A stretch of 64,000 nucleotides of DNA from Streptomyces flavochromogenes (lineage in GTDB: Bacteria; Actinomycetota; Actinomycetes; Streptomycetales; Streptomycetaceae), in the NCBI RefSeq assembly GCF_000717595.1, contig NZ_JNZO01000018.1, positions 1 to 64,000 of the forward strand. Direction: 5' to 3'. Of the stretch, positions 17,051 through 25,859 are shown one piece after another (the stretch's first letter is position 1; every line of letters starts with the position of its first letter). Made by a program: the position numbers and the translations under genes. The notes beneath the pieces are model-generated. The model was given only the letters and a program-made list of their open reading frames with translations, was not told where the DNA came from and made no database searches.

Positions 17051-17092
17051 GGCGCCGCCCGGCAGAGCGCAGGAGCTTAGCCGGGCGGCGCC
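17051..17092 (+). terminator. Stem-loop after the PIN-PhoH gene
   Basis: GGCGCCGCCCGGC (17051-17063) pairs perfectly with GCCGGGCGGCGCC (17080-17092) across a 16-base loop. There is no T tract, as in many Streptomyces terminators. It lies 35 bases after the stop. Confidence 0.7.
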
Positions 17093-17116
17093 CCCATGTC
17101 CGCCTTATCTTCGAAA

Positions 17117-17150
17117 ACACCTGCCCCGACCCAGGTGTGAGCTTTCACAC
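17117..17150 (+). promoter_or_regulatory. Two overlapping, mutually exclusive hairpins
   Basis: ACACCTG (17117-17123) can pair with CAGGTGT (17132-17138). GTGTGA (17135-17140) can pair with TCACAC (17145-17150). The two hairpins share bases 17135-17138, so only one can form at a time. They lie about 240 bases upstream of the SLT start. The sequence is also palindromic as DNA and may be an operator. Confidence 0.4.
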
Positions 17151-17391
17151 GCAACTCAGAATTGCCTTGCGGTATCGCCGTCCGGCAAAGTCTTGCTTCC
17201 GTCAGGCCCCGCATACGGCACCCGTGCACCTTCAGGCGCACAAGCACCACATAACTCCACAGCCGTTCGCCGTATGCCGCCCACAGCACCACGGGCCCGT
17301 GTCTTCTGTGACCGAGTACGTCGGAGACCAGCGCCAGGGGCACGATTTCGCCCGCGTGGTCACCTGTGCGGGCGTGCTGGAAGGAAACCGT

Positions 17392-18102
17392 GTGAGCCGG
17401 ATCTCGGTCCGGGGATTCGCGGTGGCTTCGGCCACTGCGGTCACCACCGTCGGCGCCGTCATGGGCGTTGCGTCGGGTAACGCCGCTCAGTCCTCGGACG
17501 ACAACTTCGAGGCCACCGCGGCCGACACCACGCTGCTCGCGGACATCCCCGTGGGCGAACAGGCCCAGGTACAGGTCTCGTCCCTCTCGGAGCAGGCCGA
17601 CGTCCAGGCCGCCGCTGCCGACTCCGTCGCCAAGAAGTCCGCGGAGGAGACGGCTCGTCTCCGCGCCGCCCAGGACGCCGAGGCGAAGAAGGAGGCGGCC
17701 GACAAGGCCGCCGCCGAGGAGAAGGCCGAGAAGGAGCGCAAGGAGGCCGAAGAGCGCGCCAGTCGTTCCGCGGTCCGCGACGCCTCGTCCTTCAGCGCGC
17801 AGGGCTCGTACTCCGTCGCCGAGGTCAAGGCGATCGCCCGCCAGATGGTCCCGGCCTCCCAGTTCCAGTGCTTCAGCAACATCGTGGACCACGAGTCCAC
17901 CTGGAACTACAAGGCCGTCAACCCGGGTTCGGGCGCCTACGGTCTCGTCCAGGCGCTCCCGGGCAACAAGATGGCCAGCGCGGGCGCCGACTGGCAGACC
18001 AACCCGGCCACCCAGATCAAGTGGGGCCTCAACTACATGAACGACCGCTACGGCAGCCCGTGCGGCGCCTGGTCGTTCTGGCTGTCCCACCGCTGGTACT
18101 AG
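17392..18102 (+). CDS. Secreted lytic transglycosylase (SLT domain)
   Basis: The 236-residue protein has an N-terminal signal segment (to about residue 32), a charged Ala/Glu/Lys-rich coiled coil (about 70-125) and a C-terminal SLT-type domain (about 140-236). The likely catalytic glutamate is Glu168 in IVDHESTWN, with GAYGLVQALPG following. It should cut glycan strands of peptidoglycan outside the membrane. GTG 17392 was chosen because a GGAAGGAAA site lies just upstream and a signal peptide follows. Relatives are induced during growth and spore germination. Confidence 0.88.
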   Translation: MSRISVRGFAVASATAVTTVGAVMGVASGNAAQSSDDNFEATAADTTLLADIPVGEQAQVQVSSLSEQADVQAAAADSVAKKSAEETARLRAAQDAEAKKEAADKAAAEEKAEKERKEAEERASRSAVRDASSFSAQGSYSVAEVKAIARQMVPASQFQCFSNIVDHESTWNYKAVNPGSGAYGLVQALPGNKMASAGADWQTNPATQIKWGLNYMNDRYGSPCGAWSFWLSHRWY

Positions 18103-18124
18103 TACGGCGTGCTCAACCTCGGGG

Positions 18125-18153
18125 AGCCCCTCACCGTCCTACGGTGAGGGGCT
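18125..18153 (+). terminator. Terminator after the SLT gene
   Basis: AGCCCCTCACCGT (18125-18137) pairs perfectly with ACGGTGAGGGGCT (18141-18153) across a 3-base loop. The following TCTTG is weakly T-rich. Confidence 0.85.
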
Positions 18154-18240
18154 TCTTGCGTGTAGTTTCGAATGCCCGCGGTCTCCGGGGGCAACGGTGG
18201 GGGAACGGTGGGAAAGAGCGAGCGGGGGATGAGGAAAGCG

Positions 18241-19743
18241 ATGTCGAGAGTGCCAGGGTGGCTGGGACGGCTGGGCGCGAGCCTGAGCCGCATGGGTGAG
18301 CGTCTCGACGAGCGCCGGGCCGAGGCGGAGCGTGCGGATCCGCTCGACCCGTCGTACGAGGACCCGCAGGAGCGGCGTCCGGCCGACGCGGCCCCCGCCG
18401 CCGAGGGCGTGAACGGAAACGGAGCCGGAGACGGAGTCGCGGCCGGGGCGGTCGCCGTCGCCGTGCCCGCCCGCCCCGCCATGGACCCGGACACCGCCGA
18501 GCCCCTCCCGGAGCCGGCCGCCGGCCCGGCCGGCGAACCCGGCCGCTCCGTCCCCGCACCCCCCTCGTACGCACCGGCCGTCGCCGCCCGGCCCGACCCC
18601 GCCGCCGCGATCCCGTGGGGCATGCGGGTGGCCGCCGAGGCGAGTTGGCGCCTGCTCGTCTTCGCCGGCACCGTCTGGGTCCTGATGAAGGTCATCAGCT
18701 CCGTTCAGCTGGTCGTCCTCGCGTTCGTCGCCGCGCTCCTCATCACCGCCCTGCTCCAGCCCACCGTGGCCATGCTGCGCAGGAAGGGCCTGCCGCGCGG
18801 GCTCGCCACCGCCGTCACCGCCGTCTCCGGCTTCGTCGTGATGGGCCTGGTCGGCTGGTTCGTGGTCTGGCAGGTGATGGACAACATCGACAACCTGACC
18901 GACCGCGTCAAGGACGGCATCGAGGAGCTCAAGCGCTGGGCCCTCGACAGCCCGTTCCATGTGACCGAGCGCCAGATCAACGACATCGCGAAGAACCTCA
19001 GCGACACCATCGGCGCCAACGCCGAGCAGATCACCTCCGTCGGACTGCAGGGCGTCGCCGTCTTCGTCGAGGCGATGACCGGCATCCTGCTCGCCATGTT
19101 CTCCACGCTCTTCCTGCTCTACGACGGGAAGAAGGTCTGGGAGTGGACGCTCAAGCTGGTCCCCGCCCAGGCCCGGCCCGGTGTCGCGGGCGCGGGCCCG
19201 CGCGCCTGGCGCACCCTCACCGCCTATGTGCGGGGCACGGTGCTCGTCGCCCTCATCGACGCGGTCTTCATCGGCCTCGGACTGTGGTTCCTCGACGTGC
19301 CGATGGCCGTACCGCTCGCCGTCTTCATCTTCCTCTTCGCCTTCATCCCGCTGGTCGGAGCGGTCGTCTCCGGCGCCCTCGCGGTCGTCGTCGCCCTTGT
19401 CACCAACGGACCGTTCACCGCGCTCATGGTGCTGGTCGTCGTCCTCGCCGTGCAGCAGATCGAGGGCCATGTGCTCCAGCCCTTCATCCTGGGACGCGCG
19501 GTACGCGTCCACCCGCTGGCCGTCGTCCTCGCGGTCGCGGCCGGCGGCCTGACCGCCGGCATCGGCGGCGCCGTGGTCGCCGTCCCGCTGGTCGCCGTCG
19601 TCAACACCGTGGTCGGTTACCTGCGCGCGTACAGCACGGAGCAGGCGCTGCGCAGCGCGCCGGAACCCCACGGGGCGACCGCCTTCGAGGTGGCTCCGAC
19701 GCCGGCGCCGGGCTCGCTCACCGCTACGGGGGAGAGCAAGTGA
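18241..19743 (+). CDS. AI-2E family transporter (PerM-like)
   Basis: About 500 residues. A charged, proline-rich N-terminus is followed by seven or eight membrane helices and a middle extracytoplasmic helical region (DNIDNLTDRVKDGIEELKRW). The conserved late helix reads VVLAVQQIEGHVLQPFILGR, typical of AI-2E/UPF0118 transporters. The substrate is unknown; the family includes exporters of signals, organic acids and sodium/proton exchangers. ATG 18241 has a GAGGAAAG site; GTG 18208 and ATG 18229 are alternatives. Its stop overlaps the next start as GTGA. Confidence 0.85.
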   Translation: MSRVPGWLGRLGASLSRMGERLDERRAEAERADPLDPSYEDPQERRPADAAPAAEGVNGNGAGDGVAAGAVAVAVPARPAMDPDTAEPLPEPAAGPAGEPGRSVPAPPSYAPAVAARPDPAAAIPWGMRVAAEASWRLLVFAGTVWVLMKVISSVQLVVLAFVAALLITALLQPTVAMLRRKGLPRGLATAVTAVSGFVVMGLVGWFVVWQVMDNIDNLTDRVKDGIEELKRWALDSPFHVTERQINDIAKNLSDTIGANAEQITSVGLQGVAVFVEAMTGILLAMFSTLFLLYDGKKVWEWTLKLVPAQARPGVAGAGPRAWRTLTAYVRGTVLVALIDAVFIGLGLWFLDVPMAVPLAVFIFLFAFIPLVGAVVSGALAVVVALVTNGPFTALMVLVVVLAVQQIEGHVLQPFILGRAVRVHPLAVVLAVAAGGLTAGIGGAVVAVPLVAVVNTVVGYLRAYSTEQALRSAPEPHGATAFEVAPTPAPGSLTATGESK

Positions 19744-20411
19744 TATCGGAACCCGAGTTCGTGGGCACGGTGGAGTTCGACGACCCCGAGGTGCTCACCG
19801 AGACCCCGCCGCCCCGTCCGCCCCGCTCGCGGCGACCCTGGCTGTGGGCGCTCGGCGGCGCGGTGCTGGCGTCGGCGGTGTGGGGCGGCGGGCTCTACGC
19901 GTACGGACAGAAGAAGGACCCGGGGCCCGATCTGGGCGGGTACAAGCCGGTGGAGGAGTTCTGCAAAGTGGCGGAGCTCAAGGGGCTCGCCGGTGCCCTC
20001 GGCAAGCGGATCGACGCCGGATTCGGCCCCTCACTGGACGAACCGGCGATCAGCGAGTCGTCGTGCCAGATCACCTTCGGCTCGGCGGAGGCCGGGCCGA
20101 GCGTCTCGGTCACGTACACCCTCCACAAGGTGACCGACCCGGGGCCGGAGTTCGCGGCCCGGACGCAGCAGCACGGTGTCCTGCAGAAGGTCGAAGGGGT
20201 CGGCGAGCAGGCGTTCTTCGACGACGAGAGCGGTCAGGGCGGCCGGCTCAGGGTCCTCGACGGCCAGGCCGAGTTCGATTTCCAGGTCTACGCCCAGGGC
20301 GGCTACGAGGTGGACGGGAAGCTCATCGAGCCGCCGCCGGTCGATCTCTCCGGCATCGACGTGCCGATGACCCAGGACGCGCTCGCCCTCATGCAGGCGC
20401 TCAAGAAGTGA
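19740..20411 (+). CDS. Membrane-anchored protein of unknown function
   Basis: The 223-residue protein starts at a GTG that overlaps the stop of the AI-2E gene, so it is probably translated with it. It has an acidic, proline-rich cytoplasmic N-terminus, one membrane helix (WLWALGGAVLASAVWGGGLYAYG) and an extracellular domain of about 160 residues containing two cysteines (EEFCKV, SSCQIT). The fold looks like the small beta-rich domains of actinobacterial surface proteins; I cannot name a family. Coupling suggests that it works with the transporter. Confidence 0.7.
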   Translation: MISEPEFVGTVEFDDPEVLTETPPPRPPRSRRPWLWALGGAVLASAVWGGGLYAYGQKKDPGPDLGGYKPVEEFCKVAELKGLAGALGKRIDAGFGPSLDEPAISESSCQITFGSAEAGPSVSVTYTLHKVTDPGPEFAARTQQHGVLQKVEGVGEQAFFDDESGQGGRLRVLDGQAEFDFQVYAQGGYEVDGKLIEPPPVDLSGIDVPMTQDALALMQALKK

Positions 20412-20413
20412 CG

Positions 20414-20447
20414 GAAGGGCCCCGGGGTCGAAACCCCGGGGCCCTTC
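20414..20447. terminator. Bidirectional terminator between convergent genes
   Basis: A perfect 15-bp stem (GAAGGGCCCCGGGGT, 20414-20428, with its complement 20433-20447) closes a CGAA tetraloop. It lies between the 19740 gene and the convergent ahpD gene and could end both transcripts. Confidence 0.9.
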
Positions 20448-20465
20448 GTCGTACGGTGTGGCGCC

Positions 20466-20999
20466 CTATGCGGCGAGGACCGCTTCCGCGTCGAGGGTGA
20501 CGCCGACCGCCTGGATCACCGCGGCGATCTTGACGGCCTCCTGGATGGTGGCGCGGTCGACACCGGCCTGGCGCAGGACCTGCTCGTGCGAGTCGAGGCA
20601 CTGGCCGCAGCCGTTGATCGCGGACACCGCCAGCGACCAGAGCTCGAAGTCGACCTTCTCGACGCCCGGGTTGCCGATGACGTTCATCCGCAGACCGGCG
20701 CGCATCGTCCCGTACTCGGGGTCCGACAGCAGGTGCCGGGTCCGGTAGAAGACGTTGTTCATCGCCATGATCGCGGCGGCGGACTTGGCCGCCTGGTACG
20801 CCTCGGGCTTCAGGTTGGCCTGGGCCTCGGGCTCCAGCTCCTTGAGGACCTTCGGCGAGCGCGAGGCGATCGCGCAGGCGAGGACGGTGCCCCAGAGCTG
20901 CTGCTGGGGCAGCTCGCTGTTGCCGATGACCGAACCGAGGTTCAGCTTCAGGTCCTTGGCGAAGTCCGGTATGGCGGACTTCAGTTCGTCGAGAGCCAT
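20466..20999 (-). CDS. ahpD: Alkyl hydroperoxidase AhpD
   Basis: The 177-residue protein is all-helical with the AhpD active site [11 protein letters not shown] (Cys131, Cys134, His138). AhpD reduces oxidised AhpC, using lipoylated proteins as electron source in mycobacteria. It starts 6 bases after the ahpC stop, so the two are one operon. Confidence 0.95.
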   Translation of the reverse strand: MALDELKSAIPDFAKDLKLNLGSVIGNSELPQQQLWGTVLACAIASRSPKVLKELEPEAQANLKPEAYQAAKSAAAIMAMNNVFYRTRHLLSDPEYGTMRAGLRMNVIGNPGVEKVDFELWSLAVSAINGCGQCLDSHEQVLRQAGVDRATIQEAVKIAAVIQAVGVTLDAEAVLAA

Positions 21000-21005
21000 G
21001 TCAGA

Positions 21006-21560
21006 TCACTCGCCCGACAGGAGCGCGGCGGCGTCGAGGGTGCCCTCGCCCTTGTTCCAGTTGCAGGGGCACAGCTCGTCGGTCTGCAGGGCGTCGAGGA
21101 CCCGCAGGACCTCCTTGGGGTTACGGCCGACGGAGCCGGCGGTCACCATGGTGAACTGGATCTCGTTGTTCGGGTCCACGATGAAGACGGCACGCTGGGC
21201 GAAGCCGTCCTCGCCGCGCACGCCGCAGTCGCTCATGAGCTCGTGCTTGGAGTCGGCCAGCATCGGGAAGGGCAGGTCACGCAGGTCGGCGTGGTCCTTG
21301 CGCCAGGCGTGGTGCACGAACTCGGAGTCGCCGGAGACGCCGAGGATCTGGGCGTCGCGGTCCGCGAACTCGTCGTTCAGCTTGCCGAACGCGGCGATCT
21401 CGGTGGGGCAGACGAAGGTGAAGTCCTTCGGCCAGAAGAACACCACGCGCCACTTGCCCTCGTAGGCCTTGTGGTCGATCTGCTCGAACTCCTTGCCGCT
21501 CTCCAGCGACACGCAGGCGGTCAGGTCGTAGGTGGGGAACTTGTCACCGACAGTGAGCAC
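21006..21560 (-). CDS. ahpC: Alkyl hydroperoxide reductase AhpC (2-Cys peroxiredoxin)
   Basis: The 184-residue protein has the peroxidatic Cys51 in DFTFVCPTE and C-terminal cysteines in ELCPCNWNKG (Cys164 and Cys166). It reduces hydrogen peroxide and organic hydroperoxides. GTG 21560 is the start because MLTVGDKFP is the usual N-terminus and an AAGGAGA site lies just before it. It is transcribed divergently from oxyR and is the expected OxyR target. Confidence 0.96.
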   Translation of the reverse strand: MLTVGDKFPTYDLTACVSLESGKEFEQIDHKAYEGKWRVVFFWPKDFTFVCPTEIAAFGKLNDEFADRDAQILGVSGDSEFVHHAWRKDHADLRDLPFPMLADSKHELMSDCGVRGEDGFAQRAVFIVDPNNEIQFTMVTAGSVGRNPKEVLRVLDALQTDELCPCNWNKGEGTLDAAALLSGE

Positions 21561-21692
21561 GCGCTCTCCTTGCAAACAGGAAGGGTCCCTTTTGGGGTCT
21601 TCCGTGGGGGTTGGACGGCTCACAGCATGGCACGGAGTGCATTGATCAGTGAAATAGCTAGAGTGGGTCGTGTTGATCGAAGGTGGTTATCA
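21561..21692. promoter_or_regulatory. oxyR-ahpC divergent promoter region
   Basis: The 132-base region between the two starts is the least GC-rich stretch of its neighbourhood, especially 21630-21692 (TGATCAGTGAAATAGCTAG). It must carry both promoters and, by family knowledge, one or more OxyR sites. I see no full four-block ATAG/CTAT consensus, so I do not place an operator. Confidence 0.6.
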
Positions 21693-22646
21693 GTGATCCC
21701 GGCACGACGTGTGAAACAGCCCAGCCTGTCCCAGCTCAGAGCCTTCGCGGCGGTGGCGGAGCATCTGCACTTCCGCGACGCGGCGGCCGCCATCGGCATG
21801 AGCCAGCCCGCGCTTTCGGGCGCGGTGTCGGCACTCGAAGAGGCGCTCGGCGTCCAGCTCCTCGAGCGTACGACGAGAAAGGTGCTGCTCTCGCCCGCGG
21901 GCGAGCGGCTCGCGGGCCGCGCCCGGGCGGTCCTCGACGCGGTGTCGGAGCTGATGGAGGAGGCGGAGGCGGCCCAGGCCCCGTTCACCGGGGTGCTGCG
22001 GCTCGGGGTGATCCCGACGGTCGCGCCGTATCTGCTGCCGACGGTGCTGCGGCTCGTCCACCGGCGCTACCCGGACCTCGACCTCCAGGTCCACGAGGAG
22101 CAGACCTCCTCACTCCTGGAGGGGCTCGCCGCCGGGCGGCTCGACCTGCTGCTGCTCGCCGTGCCGCTCGGGGTGCCCGGGGTCACCGAACTGCCCCTCT
22201 TCGACGAGGACTTCGTCCTGGTCACCCCGCAGGGACATCCGCTGGCCGGCCGGGACGACATCCCGCGCGAGGCCCTCAAGGAGCTGCGGCTGCTCCTCCT
22301 CGACGAGGGGCACTGCCTGCGCGACCAGGCCCTCGACATCTGCCGCGAGGCCGGGCGCACGGACGGAGCCGAGGTCACCACCACCGCGGCGGGGCTCTCC
22401 ACCCTGGTGCAGCTGGTGGCCGGCGGTCTCGGGGTGACCCTGCTGCCGCGTACCGCCGTCACGGTCGAGACCGCCCGGAACAACGCCCTGTGGACCGGGC
22501 TGTTCACCGAACCGGCCCCCGCCCGGCGGATCGCTCTCGCGATGCGGACGGGCGCGGCCCGGCACGCCGAATTCGAGGAACTGGCGGCGGAGTTGCGGGG
22601 GGCGATGCGGGGCCTTCCGGTGAGGGTGCTCGACGGGGCCTCCTGA
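21693..22646 (+). CDS. oxyR: Hydrogen-peroxide-sensing LysR regulator OxyR
   Basis: The 317-residue protein has a LysR winged helix (SLSQLRAFAAVAEHLHFRDAAAAIGMSQPALSGAVSALE). The regulatory domain carries the OxyR redox pair: Cys208 in DEGHCLRDQALDICRE and Cys217, matching E. coli Cys199 and Cys208 in spacing. Oxidation to a disulfide turns it into an activator of ahpCD. GTG 21693 gives a normal N-terminus; GTG 21711 is a shorter alternative. Confidence 0.93.
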   Translation: MIPARRVKQPSLSQLRAFAAVAEHLHFRDAAAAIGMSQPALSGAVSALEEALGVQLLERTTRKVLLSPAGERLAGRARAVLDAVSELMEEAEAAQAPFTGVLRLGVIPTVAPYLLPTVLRLVHRRYPDLDLQVHEEQTSSLLEGLAAGRLDLLLLAVPLGVPGVTELPLFDEDFVLVTPQGHPLAGRDDIPREALKELRLLLLDEGHCLRDQALDICREAGRTDGAEVTTTAAGLSTLVQLVAGGLGVTLLPRTAVTVETARNNALWTGLFTEPAPARRIALAMRTGAARHAEFEELAAELRGAMRGLPVRVLDGAS

Positions 22647-22649
22647 GGC

Positions 22650-22733
22650 CCGCCGGTACGGGCGGCGGGCGCCGGCTCCCGGGATCCGCCGGTACGGGGG
22701 CCGGGCGTCGGCTCCGGATCCGCCGGTACGGGT
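22650..22733 (+). repeat. Short repeat array between oxyR and the ABC permease
   Basis: CCGCCGGTACGGG occurs three times, at 22650, 22686 and 22720 (spacing 36 and 34), within imperfect longer units that include CGGCTCC and GGATC. The array sits between the oxyR stop and the terminator at 22734. Confidence 0.8.
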
Positions 22734-22783
22734 GAGGGGCGGCGGTTCCCGAGACCCCCCGGTATCAGGAGCCGCCGCCCCTC
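22734..22783. terminator. Terminator between convergent oxyR and permease genes
   Basis: GAGGGGCGGCGGTTCC (22734-22749) pairs with GGAGCCGCCGCCCCTC (22768-22783), with one G-U pair, across an 18-base loop. It is placed to serve both convergent genes. Confidence 0.8.
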
Positions 22784-22806
22784 TCCTCGTACATCCGCCC
22801 GGAGGG

Positions 22807-25179
22807 TTACTCCGTGCGCAGCCCGTCCGCCCGCATCAGGCGCCAGAGGACGGGCATGCTCAGCAGCGTCACGGCCGCGATCAGGCCGAGGCCGATCCCG
22901 ACGACGGGCAGGGAGACCCACCAGTCCTGGACCTGTTGCCCGCCCATCTTCAGCAGGACGACCCCCAGGCCGGTCCCGCCCGCGACGGCGAGGACCAGAC
23001 CGAGGACGATCGGCACCGCCGTCTGCCACAGCACCGACCAGCTCAGGGTGGAGCGCCGGGTGCCGAAGGCGACCAGCGAGGAGAGCAGCCGCTTGCGGTC
23101 CCTGAGCTGCTCCAGGGTCGTGACCAGCAGTGAGGCCGCCACCAGCAGCATCGTCAGCGTGGAGCCGACCAGGATGCCGGTGCGGACGCTGCCGAACGCG
23201 GCGTCCCGCTGGGTGTCGGCGAGCGTGCGGACCCAGGACGTCGGAGAGACGGCCTCCGCCGTGTTCCGTACGAGGTCGGCGGCGTCCGGCACGGCCGGGT
23301 CGAGCCGGACCAAGGCCTGCGCGTCGGGTTCGTCGAGCCGGGCGGCGCCGATCGCCGACGGGGTGGCGAGGACGCCGTACTGGTACATGCCGGTCGGGTC
23401 GGGGCGGGAGTCCACGACCCGGGCGGTGGCCGGGATGCGCCACTGCGGCAGCGGGCCGCCCTCGGCACGCTTCGGCTCGCTCGGGTGCGGATGCGGGTCG
23501 CGCAGGGCGACCATGGCGCCGGGCCGCGCCGCCCTCGTGACGTAGGAGTCGTCCGGGTTGCCCTGCGCGCCGTGCGAGAGGAAGACGAACACGTCGCCGT
23601 CCGTGCAGGAGGGCAGCGTGGCGAACTCCGCGAGGGAGGCGCAGTCGCCGATCCGGAGGGAGGTCATCGGGGCGAACTCCTCGCCCTCCTTCAGGGGTCC
23701 GGGGCGCCACACATGCGATTCGACGATGCCGGTGACGCCGGTGACGCCCTTCGTGTGCTCGAAGCGGGCGATCATCGCACGGGCCTCGTCTGCGGTCCCG
23801 GCGTCGACGCCGACGGCGATCTGGGCCCGGGACACGTCCTGGCCCGTGACCTCGGTGAAGTCGCTCTCCATCGCCTGGAAGAGCATCTGGAGGGCGATCG
23901 CGCCCGTCGCCGCGACCACGATGCCGCTGACCGCGCGGGCCGCCGTGCCGCTGCTCAGCTGGAGCCGGCGGACGGCGAGCTGCCAGGCCACCGGGCCGGC
24001 GTGCAGCCGCTTCACCCCGGCCTCGACGAGCCACGGCAGCAGCGTGGTCAGGCCGATCAGGGCGAGGGTGATGCCGGTCACCACGCCCACGGTGTCGATG
24101 CTCGTCTCGGACACCTGGACCTCGCCCATGAGCGGGACGAGCAGGGCCGCCCCGGCCGCGAGGAGGAGCAGGCGCCACCACAGGCGCCGGCGGCGGGGGG
24201 TGGAGGTCCGGACGACCCCGAGCGGCTCGATCACCACACCGCGCAGCGCGAACAGGGTGACCACGACCGAGGAGACCGGGACGGCGAGGAGGGCGAGTGC
24301 GGCGAGTGCGGGCATCGGCACGACGTCGGACGGGTAGGCGTTGACGTCCCAGATGGTGAACGCCCCGGCGAACTGCCGGGCCACCGCGAAGAGTCCGAGA
24401 CCCACGAGCAGGCCGAGCAGCGCGCCCGCTAGGGACTCGCCGGCCGCGATCCGCCGGGTCGTGGCGGTGTCGGCGCCGACGAGGCGGAGCGCCGCGAGAC
24501 GCCGGTCGCGCTGTTCGCCGCCGAAGCGGACGGCGGTGGCGATGAAGACGAGCACGGGCAGGAGCAGGACGACACAGGCGACGACGACGAGGAGGATCAG
24601 GAAGGCGTTCATCGGCTCCTCCGGCACCGACCAGCCGTAGCGCACGCCGCGCCCGTCGAAGTTGTCGGTGGTGAGGAAGCCGACGTGGGCGACGTAGCGC
24701 AGGTCGGCGGGGCCGATGAGGCCCTCCGGCCCGATCGTCCCGGCGACCTTGTAGGGGAGGCGATCCTTGAGGAGCGCGCCGTCGGGGGAGTCGAGCAGAT
24801 CCCGGAGTGCGGGGGAGACCAGCATCTCGCCGCGCGCGGGGAACGCCGCCGCGCCCGGCGGGACCGCCGGGCTTTCGCCCTCCGGTGTGAGCAGCAGGCC
24901 ACTGATGACGTCGTCCCGGTAGCCGGTGACCCTGCCGAGGTGGAGGAAGGAGTCGGCCCGGGGCGCGGCGACCGTCTCGCTGGCGTCGACGGCGCGGGCG
25001 GACTCGCGCACCTCCCGCTGGAAGAGCATGTTCGGCAGGGAGGAGGCGAGCAGCAGCAGGGCCACGCCGAAGCCGACGCCGGTCGCGGTCAGCAGGGTGC
25101 GCAGAAGGCCCGACCGGCCTCCGGTGACCGCGAACCGGGCGCCGAGCGCCAGGTCGCGGGTCCAGGTGCGGAGGGTCAT
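22807..25179 (-). CDS. ABC transporter permease, FtsX/MacB-like
   Basis: The 790-residue protein has an N-terminal helix, a large extracellular domain, two FtsX permease units (about residues 230-400 and 660-790) and a central set of helices. This is the two-half layout of actinobacterial antimicrobial-peptide or envelope-stress ABC permeases. Start ATG 25179 overlaps the stop of the ATPase gene (ATGA), so the pair is translationally coupled. The substrate is unknown. Confidence 0.88.
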   Translation of the reverse strand: MTLRTWTRDLALGARFAVTGGRSGLLRTLLTATGVGFGVALLLLASSLPNMLFQREVRESARAVDASETVAAPRADSFLHLGRVTGYRDDVISGLLLTPEGESPAVPPGAAAFPARGEMLVSPALRDLLDSPDGALLKDRLPYKVAGTIGPEGLIGPADLRYVAHVGFLTTDNFDGRGVRYGWSVPEEPMNAFLILLVVVACVVLLLPVLVFIATAVRFGGEQRDRRLAALRLVGADTATTRRIAAGESLAGALLGLLVGLGLFAVARQFAGAFTIWDVNAYPSDVVPMPALAALALLAVPVSSVVVTLFALRGVVIEPLGVVRTSTPRRRRLWWRLLLLAAGAALLVPLMGEVQVSETSIDTVGVVTGITLALIGLTTLLPWLVEAGVKRLHAGPVAWQLAVRRLQLSSGTAARAVSGIVVAATGAIALQMLFQAMESDFTEVTGQDVSRAQIAVGVDAGTADEARAMIARFEHTKGVTGVTGIVESHVWRPGPLKEGEEFAPMTSLRIGDCASLAEFATLPSCTDGDVFVFLSHGAQGNPDDSYVTRAARPGAMVALRDPHPHPSEPKRAEGGPLPQWRIPATARVVDSRPDPTGMYQYGVLATPSAIGAARLDEPDAQALVRLDPAVPDAADLVRNTAEAVSPTSWVRTLADTQRDAAFGSVRTGILVGSTLTMLLVAASLLVTTLEQLRDRKRLLSSLVAFGTRRSTLSWSVLWQTAVPIVLGLVLAVAGGTGLGVVLLKMGGQQVQDWWVSLPVVGIGLGLIAAVTLLSMPVLWRLMRADGLRTE

Positions 25180-25859
25180 GCGGCCCACTCCGCGTCGCGT
25201 ACGGCTCCGTCGCGTACGACGATCTCGCGGTCCGAGTAGGCGGCGACACGGGCCTCGTGGGTGACGAGGACGACGGCGGCGCCGGTGTCCCGGGAGGCGT
25301 CGGTGAGCAGCTGCATGACCCGCTCGCCGTTGAGGGAGTCGAGTGCGCCGGTCGGCTCGTCGGCGAAGATCACCCGCGGGGCGGTGACGAGCGCGCGGGC
25401 GACGGCGACGCGCTGGCCCTGGCCGCCGGATATCTCTCCGGGCCGCTTGTGCGCGGTGTCGTCCACCTCCAGGCGGGCCATCCACTCGGCGGCCCGGGCC
25501 TCGGCTGCCTTCCGCTTCTCGCCGTTGAGGCGGAGCGGGAGGGCCACGTTCTCGACGCAGGTCAGCTCGGGGACGAGCTGGCCGAACTGGAAGACGAAGC
25601 CGAAGTCGGTCCGGCGCAGGGCGCTGCGCGCGGTGTCGGACATCGTGGTCAGTTCGCGTCCGTCGTAGGTGATCGTGCCGGCGTCGGGGCGCACGATTCC
25701 GGCCAGGCAGTGCAGCAGGGTCGACTTGCCGGAGCCGGAGGGTCCCATGATGGCGACGACCTCGCCGGCCCGGAGCGCGAAGGAGGCGCGGGCGAGCGCC
25801 GTGGTCGCGCCGTAGGCCTTGTCGAGGCCGGTGGCGGTCAGGAGCGGGGTGGAGCTCAT
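25176..25859 (-). CDS. ABC transporter ATP-binding protein (LolD/MacB type)
   Basis: The 227-residue protein has Walker A GPSGSGKST, signature ISGGQGQRVAVARAL (with Gln replacing the more usual Gln-Gln), Walker B VIFADEPTGALD and the His switch VLVTHE. It pairs with the FtsX-like permease downstream. Its start overlaps the PadR stop (ATGA), which makes a three-gene coupled operon. Confidence 0.93.
   Translation of the reverse strand: MSSTPLLTATGLDKAYGATTALARASFALRAGEVVAIMGPSGSGKSTLLHCLAGIVRPDAGTITYDGRELTTMSDTARSALRRTDFGFVFQFGQLVPELTCVENVALPLRLNGEKRKAAEARAAEWMARLEVDDTAHKRPGEISGGQGQRVAVARALVTAPRVIFADEPTGALDSLNGERVMQLLTDASRDTGAAVVLVTHEARVAAYSDREIVVRDGAVRDAEWAA

Larger units (their letters stand above)
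17016..17391. other. 376-base leader region of the SLT gene
   Basis: It holds the downstream hairpin of the PhoH gene (17051-17092) and two overlapping hairpins (17117-17150). The remaining 240 bases up to the SLT start contain no gene I can support and form a long 5' leader or promoter region. I looked for the c-di-AMP (ydaO) riboswitch known ahead of wall-lytic genes and could not see it. Confidence 0.5.

Noticed and set aside
17016..17391. c-di-AMP (ydaO) riboswitch before the SLT gene
   Set aside because: I could not find the conserved ydaO core; only simple hairpins are visible.
22067..25249. Very long open frames on the strand opposite or in other frames of real genes (for example here, and at 1181-3094 or 55290-57884)
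   Set aside because: These lie over genes with clear families, have Arg/Pro/Gly-rich products and no domain motifs. High third-position GC makes such empty frames common.
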